DNA of 64,000 bases. It comes from Gp6-AA40 sp036407095. Its GTDB lineage: Bacteria; Acidobacteriota; Vicinamibacteria; Vicinamibacterales; UBA2999. The notes below the pieces were generated by a model. The model worked only from the letters and a program-made list of their open reading frames with translations, had not been told where the DNA came from and searched no databases. How positions within the stretch are numbered: the stretch's first letter is position 1; each line of letters begins with the position of its first letter. The DNA lies in NCBI GenBank assembly GCA_036407095.1, contig DASWZV010000163.1, positions 58,234 to 122,233 of the forward strand, in the 5' to 3' direction. This document shows positions 35,201 through 44,000 of this stretch, piece by piece. The position numbers were made by a program, and so were the translations under genes.

Positions 35201-35861
35201 GATCGGCATCGTGCTCCTGGCGCGGCCGTACCATCACGACCCGGGCCTCAATCACGAGATCCTCGATGAGTTCCAGAAGCTCGGGTACCCGGTCTTCACC
35301 CAGAGCACTCTCCCCCTGGATGACGACCTGCTCGAGCGGTTCTTCGGCGACGAAGTGCGTGCCGGAGTGATCCCCGGTCCGAAGGCGATCACCGACGTCT
35401 GGAAGAACTGCTACTCGGCGAACACCAACTTGAAGGTGTGGGCCGCCAAACTGACGGCGCGGCACCCGAATCTCGTGGCGCTCGAGATGTCGAGCTTCAA
35501 GTGCGGTCACGACGCGCCGATCTACTCGGTCATCGAATCGATCATCGAGAAATCGGGCACGCCCTACTTCTCGTTCAAGGACATCGACGAGAACAAGCCG
35601 ACCGGCTCGATCAGGATCCGCGTCGAGACGATGCACTACTTCCTGAAGCGCTACACCGAGGACAAGCAGCGCAAGAAGGACGCGGCGGCGGCCATCGACG
35701 TCGAGCTCGCCGCATACGAACAACGTCTCCGGGCGGAGCTGCTGCAGGCTGAAGAGTTCGCCGAGGTCAGCGCGCGAGGACGTGAGGCGTTCAAGGGGCG
35801 GATGGTGCCGCTGATACCGGTTCCGGCGCAGAGTGCCTGCGAGAGCATTGCTGCTGATTGA
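32250..35861 (+). CDS. Fused double acyl-CoA dehydratase activase with DUF2229 domain
   Basis: 1203-aa cytoplasmic ATPase. Two BcrAD/BadFG (ASKHA) domains are in tandem: the first (about 7-280) opens with GLDVGSTTVKAVAID and the second (about 350-600) with GVDGGSTSTKAVLLS. Each keeps both Cys that bridge a [4Fe-4S] cluster in HgdC-type activases: NDKCAGGTGAVIDK and GKCGVFAETDI in the first, NTQCSAGNGYFLQ and YGCAVFMQSDI in the second. An Ala/Pro-rich linker near 670-700 precedes a DUF2229 region (from about 790: RIGMPRVLNMYTYAPFF, DPCFPAKIGIAHVHNL, SFKCGHDAPIYSVIES). It should use ATP to drive electrons into the partner encoded by the previous gene. The tandem arrangement may replace the usual homodimer. 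Confidence 0.88.
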   Translation: MANTQYLVGLDVGSTTVKAVAIDATTDEMVWSDYQRHETKQPEKTLEFLQRLETDLQIGAGNCRMFITGSGGNTLAPRIGAKFVQEVTAVSLAVEKLHPEVNSVIELGGQDAKIIVFKEDSESGRKKKIPSMNDKCAGGTGAVIDKINAKLKIPVEELGRQRYDGIKLHKVAGKCGVFAETDINGLQKEGTPSDELMASLFDAIVLQNLTVLTRGHTLRPHVLLLGGPNTFIDGMREAWQANIPKVWKERGIEIPSGETPQSLIKTPRNAQYFAALGAVEFGKGEDDTVGQYLGMSDLEHYITIGRLEEKAASGGRGLSASVDELATFKEQYKPKRFVAPPLPAGASVQGFIGVDGGSTSTKAVLLSPDGDVLRKVYQLSKGNPIQDAIDMFTSLRSQVEEAGSTLEVLGVGTTGYAKDILRDVLQADAALVETVAHTESAIKFYSDPHVIVDVGGQDIKLIVLTDGRVKDFRLNTQCSAGNGYFLQSTADSLGVPLTEYADRAFAADAMPIFGYGCAVFMQSDIVNFQRQGWAPEEILAGLAAVLPKNIFLYVASIPNLAKLGSRFILQGGTQHNLAAVKAEVDFIRSNFRGAAVQPEIIVHEHCGESGAIGAAVEALRLWKNGHRTTFIGLNAVEKISYRTTRNEATRCYFCKNNCLRTFIDIKMSSSAAVNGAAAATEDKSAPAPQPAPVAAPLKFVSKVPKADDEQRLIISTCEKGSVEDVEAMRTIKAGLDSKKKSHPNFVDIAAREVWRTRSPESVADPLPKPRAFDRAGRARLDAMTRRGALRIGMPRVLNMYTYAPFFSGYFESLGVLGGNLVYSDFTTNELYREGAGRGAIDPCFPAKIGIAHVHNLLVAKHAKKKLDYIFFPMVDTLHTELTHLQGSNACPTVTVTPETAKAAFIKEGDIFAEQGITYLNPILNFDDLPLLKRQMFRTWAGALGLSEDENARATEIGLRELAAYETDIRRRAREVLDELERENRIGIVLLARPYHHDPGLNHEILDEFQKLGYPVFTQSTLPLDDDLLERFFGDEVRAGVIPGPKAITDVWKNCYSANTNLKVWAAKLTARHPNLVALEMSSFKCGHDAPIYSVIESIIEKSGTPYFSFKDIDENKPTGSIRIRVETMHYFLKRYTEDKQRKKDAAAAIDVELAAYEQRLRAELLQAEEFAEVSARGREAFKGRMVPLIPVPAQSACESIAAD

Positions 35862-35873
35862 GCGGGGGACATC

Positions 35874-37166
35874 ATGCCAGTACGTGCCATCGAAGACGTC
35901 ACGTCAGCACAAGGTAATGGCGCGGCGGCGGCACCGACATTCATTCGACTGCGACAGGAGGTCGTCGATCGGCCCGAGCGGACGGCCGCGCCGCGCCCGG
36001 CGGGCCAGCGATTGCCTGATCCGGTGTTTCCACATCGGCCCGAGCTGCTGACCGATCACGAGTTGCCGGGCGACGGCACGCGCCACTGGTCGCGGGCCCA
36101 CAAATGGCGCGCGTTGCGCGGCTGGGCGGTGCCCTATTTCCAGTCGCGGCTGCTGCCGGGCGATTTCCACCCGATCGTCACGTATCTCTTCACCGAGTAC
36201 AAGTGCAACCTCGATTGCCACTACTGCTACTCGTACGACAACCGCGTCAAAGGTATGAGCGAAGAGATGGCACGCGGTGCCATCGACTGGCTGCACGGGA
36301 CGACGTGCCGCGTGCTCGCTCTGATGGGCGGCGAGGTGCTGCTCCGGCCGCAGTTCGTGCACAAGGTCGTCGACTACGCGGCCAGCAAAGGCTTCTGGAT
36401 CTACATCCCGACGAACGGACGCTTGCTGAAGCCGGCGGTGATCGATCGCCTCGCCGACGCCGGCGTGGCGACGTTCAACCTTGCCGTCGATGCGGTGAAC
36501 GAGCGGCCCGGGCTGCCCAAGGCGCTCAATCCCATCAGGGCGTACTTCGAGTATTTGATCAGCAAGCAATATCGATACGGCTATACGGTCTTTTTCAACG
36601 TCAACATCTGCCACAACAACATGGAGGACGTACGCGAGCTGACGGAGATCGCGCACGCCAACGGGATTTCAACCGACTACCACCTGAACGAGCGCCCGCT
36701 GCTCGAGCAGAGTCACTTCACGCACCTGAGCGACGAGAACCCGACGTATCTGCGGCCGGACGACCAGGGGCGCATCAACGAGCTGATCGACTGGCTGATC
36801 GACAAACAGCGGAGCGGCTACGTGATGACCAACTCGAACGAGAGCCTGGCCCTGATGAAGGACTTCCTCCGAGGCGAGCTCGAGCCGTGGAACTGCCGCG
36901 CCGGTCACAACACGATGATCATCCGCGTCGACGGCACCCTGGCCCCCTGCTTCCCGATGTACTCGGCGACGCACGACTGGGGGGTGATCGGCGCGCCAAA
37001 GTTCGAGCGCGCCCAGCTCGCCGAGATGAAGAAGACCTGCGAGCGACACTGCTACTCGACGCTCAACCACATCGTCGGCTACGGCTACAACGATCGACGC
37101 GTGATCCAGTGGCTGTGGAAACAGGCACGAAACGGATTCCGAGGCGTCCGCGGGAACTTCGAGTAG
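35874..37166 (+). CDS. Radical SAM/SPASM-like protein
   Basis: 430-aa cytoplasmic radical SAM enzyme. After about 100 residues of Pro/Arg-rich N-terminal sequence, TEYKCNLDCHYCYSYDNR carries the CxxxCxxC that binds the SAM-cleaving [4Fe-4S] cluster, and LALMGGEVLLRPQFV is the SAM-binding GGE motif. The C-terminal part has Cys at ELEPWNCRAGHNTMI, GTLAPCFPM and KTCERHCYS, a SPASM/twitch-like auxiliary-cluster pattern. It starts 12 bp after the activase gene with a GGGGGAC site and is the last gene of the operon. It may modify or mature a partner protein or act on a substrate of the reductase; the reaction is unknown. Confidence 0.85.
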   Translation: MPVRAIEDVTSAQGNGAAAAPTFIRLRQEVVDRPERTAAPRPAGQRLPDPVFPHRPELLTDHELPGDGTRHWSRAHKWRALRGWAVPYFQSRLLPGDFHPIVTYLFTEYKCNLDCHYCYSYDNRVKGMSEEMARGAIDWLHGTTCRVLALMGGEVLLRPQFVHKVVDYAASKGFWIYIPTNGRLLKPAVIDRLADAGVATFNLAVDAVNERPGLPKALNPIRAYFEYLISKQYRYGYTVFFNVNICHNNMEDVRELTEIAHANGISTDYHLNERPLLEQSHFTHLSDENPTYLRPDDQGRINELIDWLIDKQRSGYVMTNSNESLALMKDFLRGELEPWNCRAGHNTMIIRVDGTLAPCFPMYSATHDWGVIGAPKFERAQLAEMKKTCERHCYSTLNHIVGYGYNDRRVIQWLWKQARNGFRGVRGNFE

Positions 37167-37179
37167 ATCGTTAGTCCCA

Positions 37180-37246
37180 GGGTCCGGCTTTAGCCGGACA
37201 GACGTAGCCGGACAGACGTAGTGTCCGCCTTCAGGCGGCCTCACGT
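37180..37246. repeat. GTCCGGCTTTAGCCGGAC and GCCTTCAGGC hairpins
   Basis: Three elements of the GTCCGGC/GCCGCCT hairpin family in a row directly after the radical SAM gene, with a duplicated CGGACAGACGTAG word. They may terminate the operon. Confidence 0.8.
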
Positions 37247-37251
37247 CAGTG

Positions 37252-37875
37252 TCACTGAATGCGCCAGCCAGGGTGACGCATCCTTCCGCGCGGCGATCCG
37301 CTCGCCCGGCCAAAGACATCTCCGGCGCATGCCCTCACGCGTACGTCGCCGCTCCTCCGTCGCAAGAGCCTGACGATGTTGCTTCTCCCCCGCGGCTCCC
37401 TTCGCCTGCGATGTCTTTGGCGGCACGCTGCACGGGCTCGCTCCACGCCGCGCTCCAGGATGCATCACCCTGGCTGGCGCAACTGTCCGCGAACCCGCCC
37501 CGTCACAGTCAGCAGCACCCGACTGGCTGATGCATTCCGGAGTGCCGCGTGGAGCGAGCCGCGTACGCGAGAGTCGCCAATGGCTTCGCAGGCGTCGCGA
37601 GCGGCGGATGGAGGAGCAACCGCGTCAGACTCTTGCGACGGGGGAGCCGCGAGAAACCGGCAGCGCACACGCCGGAGATGCTATTGGCCGGCGAGCGGAT
37701 CGCGGCGCGGAGGAGTGCGTCAGCCAGTCGGGTGCTGGCCGGCGTCGGGGACGGCCATCGTCGGTCGTCGTCCCTGATCCCTGCCCGACTCCGATACGAT
37801 GTGTACGCTGCGCGGCTCGCTCCACGCCGCGCTCCAGGATGCATCAACCTGACTGACGCATCTGTCGCCGACAGA
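37252..37875. repeat. Cluster of dispersed repeat modules
   Basis: About 620 bp without a credible gene, made of several copies of the module seen at 20999-21226, in both orientations. 37682-37782 is the inverted near-identical copy of 21010-21110. 37252-37320 is a diverged direct copy of the same right half. 37435-37486 and 37817-37866 are direct repeats of each other (GGCTCGCTCCACGCCGCGCT, then CCAGGATGCATCA). 37522-37562 is inverted relative to these. The remaining stretch up to the cytochrome gene start (37876-37957) shows nothing recognisable. Confidence 0.8.
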
Positions 37876-37957
37876 GCTGTGCGTTCTCACACCCCGGACA
37901 CCCACGTCTATCTACCGCCCACACGCAACTGGGGACTCCGGTGTAACATGCCCGGCC

Positions 37958-38461
37958 ATGGCGCGGACGCTTGCACGCGTTGTGGTTCTGGCGATCGTAC
38001 TCGCAGGTGCCGGCACTGCCCTGCTCGCCCAGACGCCGGGCGACGCTGCACGAGGGAAAGCGATCTACAGCGGCAAGGGCGCGTGTGCCACGTGCCATCA
38101 GGTGAACGGCGTCGGGTCGCGACTGGGACCGGACCTGAGCGAGATCGGCAACTCCAGAAGCTCCGATCATCTCGAGCGCTCGCTCGTCGAGCCTGACGCC
38201 GAGGTGCTCGGCAACAACCGCTTTTACCACGTCGTCACGAAAGACGGCACGACGATCACCGGCCGGCTCCTGAACCTCGATACGTTCACGATTCAGCTGC
38301 TCGATTCCAAAGAGCGTCTCCGGACGTTCGTGAAGGCCGATCTGCGGGACCACGGCTTCGACAAGTCGCCGATGCCGTCGTACAAGGACAAGCTCACCGC
38401 CCAGGAGCTCGCCGATCTCGTGAGCTATCTCGCCTCGCTGAAGGGACAGGCCACACCATGA
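37958..38461 (+). CDS. Exported class I cytochrome c
   Basis: 167-aa periplasmic cytochrome c. A signal peptide (LARVVVLAIVLAGAGTALLA) is followed by the heme-attachment motif GACATCHQVNGVG (C43, C46, H47) and a C-terminal KSPMPSYKDKLTAQELADLV that supplies the axial Met and the final helix. An insert of about 70 residues (DHLERSLVEPDAEVLGNNRF) is typical of the cytochromes paired with quinoproteins in acidobacteria. The gene overlaps the next (PQQ dehydrogenase) by 4 bp (ATGA), so the cytochrome is very likely the electron acceptor of that enzyme. Confidence 0.9.
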   Translation: MARTLARVVVLAIVLAGAGTALLAQTPGDAARGKAIYSGKGACATCHQVNGVGSRLGPDLSEIGNSRSSDHLERSLVEPDAEVLGNNRFYHVVTKDGTTITGRLLNLDTFTIQLLDSKERLRTFVKADLRDHGFDKSPMPSYKDKLTAQELADLVSYLASLKGQATP

Positions 38462-40107
38462 CGGCTTCGACACGCATTGCGACGGTCGTGTTCTGCATCC
38501 TGATTGGCGCGGTGCTGGCCGCGCAGGACGTCACGTTCGATCGCATCATGCGCGCCGATCGCGAGCCGCAGAACTGGTTGTCGTACTCGGGCACCGTCCT
38601 CAATCAGCGGTTCAGCCCGTTGACGCAGATCGCTCCTGCCAACGTGAAGAACCTCGAGCTGCAGTGGATCTGGCAGGCCAGGTCGCTCGAGAAGTTCGAG
38701 GCGACCGCCATCGCCGTCGATGGAGTGCTCTACACCGTGCCGGGGCCGCCTGTGAACGGCACCTATCAGGTAGTCGCCCTCGACGGTGTGACCGGGCGCC
38801 CCTACTGGACGACCGAGTACAGGCCTGGGTCCGATGCCGGTCCCTGCTGCGGGCGCGTGAGCCGCGGGCTGGCCATTCTGGGCGACACGCTGTACCTCGG
38901 CACGATCGACGCGCATCTGCTCGCGCTCGACGCGAAGACCGGGCGCGTGCTCTGGAACGTCGAAGCCGCGAAAGCATCTGACAAGTACTCGATCACGCAC
39001 GCGCCTCTCGTGCTCAAGGACAAGATCATCGTCGGCGTCGCCGGCGGCGATCGCGGCATACGCGCGTTCATCGCCGCCTACGACGCGAAGAACGGCAAGC
39101 AACTGTGGCGGTTCTGGACGATTCCCGGCCCCGGCGAGCCCGGCAACGACTCGTGGTCCGGCGAGTCGTGGAAGACCGGCGGCGCAGCGGTGTGGAACAG
39201 CGGTGCCTACGATGCCGAGGCGAATCTGGTCTACTTCGGCACCGGCAATCCCTGGCCCGATCGCGACGGCAGCGTGCGGCTCGGCGACAACCTGTACAGC
39301 GACAGCGTGGTCGCCCTCGATCCCGACACCGGCAAGTTGAAGTGGCACTACCAGTTCACACCGCACGATCAGATGGACTACGACTCCACGCAGGTGCCGA
39401 TCCTCGCGGACCTGCAGTGGCAGGGGCGGCCGCGCAAGGTGATGTTGTGGGCGAACCGGAACGGCGTGGCGTACGTACTCGATCGCGTCACCGGTGAATT
39501 CCTGCTGGGACGACCGTTCGTGCGCGTGAACTGGATCGACGGCTTCGACAACAAGGGCCGCCCGCAGCGTGTGCCCGGCAAGCTCCCGACGCCGGAAGGC
39601 GAACTGATCATGCCGACGGTGCTCGGTGCCACCAACTGGGCACCCGCCTCGTTCAGCCCGAAGACCGGCCTGTTCTACGTATCGGTGTGGGAGAACACCG
39701 GCACGATCGCGACATCGGGCGGTGGACGCGGCGGTCCGCAGCGGACTGTTCCGGGAACCGGCGGCACGCCGATGGGTCAGGCGACGCTGACACCAAACAC
39801 GAAGAAAGAGGATGAAGGGTACGGAGCCGTTCGCGCCTTCGATCCCCACACGCTCGACAAGAAGTGGGAGTTCAAGATGAACGACATCACGTGGGCCGGC
39901 GTGCTCACGACCGCATCCGACCTGGTGTTCAGCGGAGGCAAGGAGGGCTACTTCTTCGCGCTCGACGCCCGCAGCGGCGACCTGCTGTGGAAGGCGGCGC
40001 TCGGTGGGCAGGTCAACAGCGGCCCAATGACGTACTCGGTGAATGGCAAGCAATACATCACCGTAACCGCCGGCAACGCGCTCTTCGCGTTCGCCCTCAG
40101 ACCGTGA
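38458..40107 (+). CDS. PQQ-dependent alcohol dehydrogenase-like quinoprotein
   Basis: 549-aa periplasmic eight-bladed propeller enzyme. A signal peptide (TVVFCILIGAVLAAQ) precedes NWLSYSGTVLNQRFSPLTQI, the standard start of quinoprotein alcohol dehydrogenases. The vicinal disulfide over PQQ is in DAGPCCGRVSRGLAI. Tryptophan-docking-like blades (GRVLWNVEAA, GKQLWRFWTIPG, GDLLWKAALGG) repeat along the chain. It has no fused C-terminal heme domain, consistent with a separate cytochrome c encoded just upstream. It oxidises an alcohol, aldehyde or sugar in the periplasm; the substrate is unknown. No pqq biosynthesis genes are in the window. Confidence 0.9.
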   Translation: MTASTRIATVVFCILIGAVLAAQDVTFDRIMRADREPQNWLSYSGTVLNQRFSPLTQIAPANVKNLELQWIWQARSLEKFEATAIAVDGVLYTVPGPPVNGTYQVVALDGVTGRPYWTTEYRPGSDAGPCCGRVSRGLAILGDTLYLGTIDAHLLALDAKTGRVLWNVEAAKASDKYSITHAPLVLKDKIIVGVAGGDRGIRAFIAAYDAKNGKQLWRFWTIPGPGEPGNDSWSGESWKTGGAAVWNSGAYDAEANLVYFGTGNPWPDRDGSVRLGDNLYSDSVVALDPDTGKLKWHYQFTPHDQMDYDSTQVPILADLQWQGRPRKVMLWANRNGVAYVLDRVTGEFLLGRPFVRVNWIDGFDNKGRPQRVPGKLPTPEGELIMPTVLGATNWAPASFSPKTGLFYVSVWENTGTIATSGGGRGGPQRTVPGTGGTPMGQATLTPNTKKEDEGYGAVRAFDPHTLDKKWEFKMNDITWAGVLTTASDLVFSGGKEGYFFALDARSGDLLWKAALGGQVNSGPMTYSVNGKQYITVTAGNALFAFALRP

Positions 40108-40145
40108 CAGTGTAGGCCGGGTCTTGCTCTTTAGACCCGGCGATC
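40108..40145. repeat. GTAGGCCGGG hairpin repeat
   Basis: CAGTGTAGGCCGGGTC, short loop, GACCCGGCG, lying immediately after the quinoprotein stop codon and before the VOC gene. Nearly identical to the copy at 27798-27838. Confidence 0.85.
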
Positions 40146-40164
40146 GTTCTCGCGAGGAACACAA

Positions 40165-40950
40165 ATGCTCAAACGCGCGCTTCTCTCAGTCGTCATCGTC
40201 GCGACCATGCCGTCGTTGTCGCTCGCACAAACCGGCTTCGCCGATCTCATCGACCACATTCATCTCGCCGCACCGGATCAGGCCAAGGCGGTCGAGTGGT
40301 ATCACGCTAATTTCGGCGCCGAGCTCACTAAGGAGGGGCCCGATCGCGCGATGCTCGGTACCACGCGGTTGATCTTTCAGAAGAGCGACACGCCCAAGCC
40401 AAGCCAGGGCAGCGTGCTCGAGATGATCGGATTCTCGGTTCCCGATCTCGATGGCACCATGAAGAAGCTGCAGGCGGCCACGGTGAAGGTGGTGATGCCT
40501 GCGATGGTCATGCAAGGCGTCCGGTCTGCGTGGGTGATGGATCCGTGGGGAACGCTCATCGAAGTGGTCCAGGACGAGAAGAAGCTCGGGCTTCATCACA
40601 TCGTCCTCTCGACAGCCGATCCGGCGGCGGAGCTGGCGTGGTTTGCGTCGTCGTTCGGCGGGAAGGTCACCAAAGCCCAGGGCGGCCTCGACGGGATCAA
40701 CTATGGCGGCGTCTGGGTGCTGGCGAAAAAGGGCAGCACCGAGCCGAGCGCGGGACACGCGATCGATCACATCGGCTTCCGTCCAGTCGACGTCGACGCG
40801 TCGGTCGCAGCGTTGAAGACGAAGAACGTCAAGGTGACGACTGAACCACGACCTCTCACCCTCCCGAGCGGAACGTCGATGCGCCTCGCGTTCATCGAGG
40901 GACCGGGTGGAGTTCGAATTGAACTCGTGCAGCGGGATAACTTGAAGTAA
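40165..40950 (+). CDS. Exported two-domain VOC (glyoxalase-like) protein
   Basis: 261-aa protein with a signal peptide (LSVVIVATMPSLSLAQTG) and two VOC betaalphabetabetabeta modules: LIDHIHLAAPDQAKAVEWYH to DPWGTLIEVVQD (about 27-140), and LHHIVLSTADPAAELAWFAS to GPGGVRIELVQRD (about 145-258). His and Glu at the module ends could form the metal site seen in glyoxalases and dioxygenases. The reaction is unknown. It follows the quinoprotein gene with a hairpin repeat between. Confidence 0.82.
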   Translation: MLKRALLSVVIVATMPSLSLAQTGFADLIDHIHLAAPDQAKAVEWYHANFGAELTKEGPDRAMLGTTRLIFQKSDTPKPSQGSVLEMIGFSVPDLDGTMKKLQAATVKVVMPAMVMQGVRSAWVMDPWGTLIEVVQDEKKLGLHHIVLSTADPAAELAWFASSFGGKVTKAQGGLDGINYGGVWVLAKKGSTEPSAGHAIDHIGFRPVDVDASVAALKTKNVKVTTEPRPLTLPSGTSMRLAFIEGPGGVRIELVQRDNLK

Positions 40951-40952
40951 GA

Positions 40953-41022
40953 AGGGCCGCCTGAAGGCGGCCCCTACGTACTCAAACCGATGGACGTCGG
41001 TTCGGCTGAAGCCGGACACTCC
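40953..41022. repeat. GGGCCGCCTGAAGGCGGCCC and TTCGGCTGAAGCCGGAC hairpins
   Basis: Two hairpins of the same family between the convergent VOC and czcA-like genes, separated by GACGTCGG-type sequence; a plausible bidirectional terminator. Confidence 0.85.
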
Positions 41023-41029
41023 GTACGGC

Positions 41030-44000
41030 TCATGCCGTCACCTCCTGGGCCTGCGCCTGGCGCTCCTCGAACATCACGTAGAGCGCCGGCAGCACGAGGA
41101 GCGTGAGCGCCGCGGCCGAGAACAGTCCACCGATGATCACGACGGCCAAGGGGCGCTGCACTTCCGAACCGATGCTGTGGGAGAGCGCCATCGGCGTGAG
41201 GCCGAGCATCGCCAGCAGCGTGGTCATCAGGACCGTGCGCAGCCGCACGAGCGATCCATCGAAAGCGGCGTGATGGGCATCGATCCCCGTTCGACGAAGC
41301 TGGTTGAAGTAGCTCACCATGACGACGCCGTTCAGCACCGCCTGTCCGAACAGCGCGATGAAACCGATCGCGGCCGACACGCTGAGATGGATGCCGGTCA
41401 GATACAACGCGAGGATGCCGCCGATCAAGGCGAACGGCACGTTCACGAGAATCAGCGCCGCATGTTTCACCGCACCGAACGCGTTGAACAGCAGGACGAA
41501 GATCAGCAGCACACTGATCGGCACGATGAGTCGAAGCCTGGCCATCGCCCGCTGCTGGTTTTCGAACTCGCCACCCCAGGCGACGAAATAGCCTGGCGGG
41601 AATCGCACGCCGCTGGTCACGCGCCGCTGCATCTCGTTGACCACACCGCCCATGTCCCGGCCCTGGATGAAGACGCCAATCGCAGCGACGCGCATCCCGG
41701 ATTCCCTGGCGATGTTCATGCTGCCGCTCCCCACCGACACCGTCGCCACATCCGATAGCGGAATCCTCAATCCGCCCGGAGTATCGATCAGCACCTTCGC
41801 GATGGCGCCCTCGTCCTCGCGCTCTTCATCGCTCAACCGGACGACGACTCCGAACCGGCGCTCGCCCTCCCAGAGCTCGGTCGCCGTCTTGCCGCCGAGC
41901 GCCGTGTCGATGACGTCCTCGACATCGGCGACGTTCAGCCCGTAGCGAGCGGCACGTGCCCGATCGATTTCAATCTGGAGCTGCGGGACCTGACCGGCAC
42001 GATCGACGAAAGCCCTCGCGACACCGCGAACCGGCGCGATCGTGTGCAGCACATTGTTGGCCAGGCGCCGCAGCATATCGACGTCTTCTCCGAAGACCTT
42101 GATCACGATCTGCCCGTCGATCTGCGAGATGCTCTCGAGCACGTTGTCGCGAATCGGCTGAGAGAAGCTCGGCTCGATGCCGGGGATCGCCTGCAAGGCG
42201 GTGTTCATCTGGTCGATCAAGTGATCCTTGGTCACGCCGCGCGGCCACTCCGACTCGGGCCGCACGTCGACGAGGAGCTCGGCCATGTTGATCATCTTGG
42301 GATCGGTCCCGTCCTCAGGGCGGCCCGCTTTCGAGATGACCGAGGTCACTTCGGGAAACCGACGAAGCGTGGATCGAATGCGGGCGAGCTGCCGCGAGGT
42401 CTCGCTGATCGAAATGCCCGGCGGCAGCATGATGTTGATCCACAGCGAGCCCTCGTTCAGCTCTGGCAGGAACTCGGTGCCCAGCGCGGGCACCAGCGCG
42501 AGGCTGACGACCAGCGCCACGACCGCCGCTCCGAGCACGGCCTTCCGTCGCTCGAGCGCGAAGCGGAGCGCCGGCCGGTACACGCGCTTGCACCAGCGAA
42601 CGAGCGCGTTCTCCTCGTGCGCCTGTGTGTCGCGCAGAAGGAACAGCGACAACATCGGCACGACCGTCAGCGAGAACAGGAGCGACCCGATGAGCGCCGA
42701 GACGACCGTGTACGCCATCGGCGCGAAGATGCGTCCTTCATGGCGCTGCAAGGTGAAGATCGGCAGGTGCGCGATGATGATGACGAGCATCGAGAACAAC
42801 GTCGGGCGGCCCACTTCGGCTGCCGCGTCGAGGATGACCGCCTTCGGATCGCCGTGCCGTTCACGATGCTCCGTCAGATGCCGGAACACGTTCTCCAGGA
42901 CGATGACGGCGCCATCGACGATGATCCCGAAGTCCATCGCCCCGAGCGAGAGCAGGTTCGCGGGAATGCCGCGGACCCTGAGCCCGATGAAGGTCGCGAG
43001 CAGCGACAGCGGGATGATCACCGCCACGATGCCGGCGGCGCGAAGGTTGCCCAGGAAGAGATACAGCACCACGGTCACGAGCAGCGCGCCCTCGAGCAGG
43101 TTCTTGAACACGGTGCGCAGCGTCGTGTCAATCAGCGTCGTGCGGTCGTAGAAGGGCACGATGCGAATCGGCTTGGGCAGAATCGACGCGTTCAAGGCAT
43201 CGACCCGCTCTTTGACGGCGGTCAGCACCTCCGACGGGTTCTCCCCTTTGCGCATCAGCACGATACCCGACACGATCTCGTCCTCGCCGTCCTGCCCGAC
43301 GATGCCCTGACGGGGAACCGCGCTGACCTTGACCTCGGCGATGTCGCGAATGAGCAGCGGCGTGCCGGAGTGCTCGGCGACGACGATGTTGCCGATGTCG
43401 TCGCCCGATCGCAGCATGCCGATGCCGCGAATGAGATACTGCTGCTCGCCGCGCTCCAGAAAGCTGCCGCCGGCGTTGGCGTTGCCCCGGCCGAGCGACG
43501 TGAACACCTGCTGCAGCGTGACGTTGTACGACTTCATGCGGCCGGTGTTGACCGTGACTTCGTACTGCTTGATGAAGCCGCCGAAGCTCACGACGTCGGC
43601 CACACCCGGGATCAGCTTGAGATTCCGCGCCACGACCCAATCCTGCGCGCTGCGGAGCTCGGTCGGGCTCATGCCCGCCCCGGCCACGCGATAGCGATAG
43701 ATTTCTCCGATCGCCGTCGACAGCGGCGCCAGCTGCGGCTGCACGCCGCCGGGCAGATCGATGCCCTGCAGCCGTTCGTTGACCTGTTGACGGGCGAAGT
43801 AGTCGTTCGAGTTGTCGTTGAAGGTCACGATGATGAACGACAGACCGAACTGGGTGTGCGAGAACATCCGAACCGCGTTCGGCAGACCGCTCAATCCGAT
43901 CTCGAGCGGAATCGTGATCTGCTTCTCGACCTCCTCGGGCGCATGTCCAGGAAACAGGGTGATGACCGTGACCTGGATGTCGGTGACATCAGGGAAGGCC

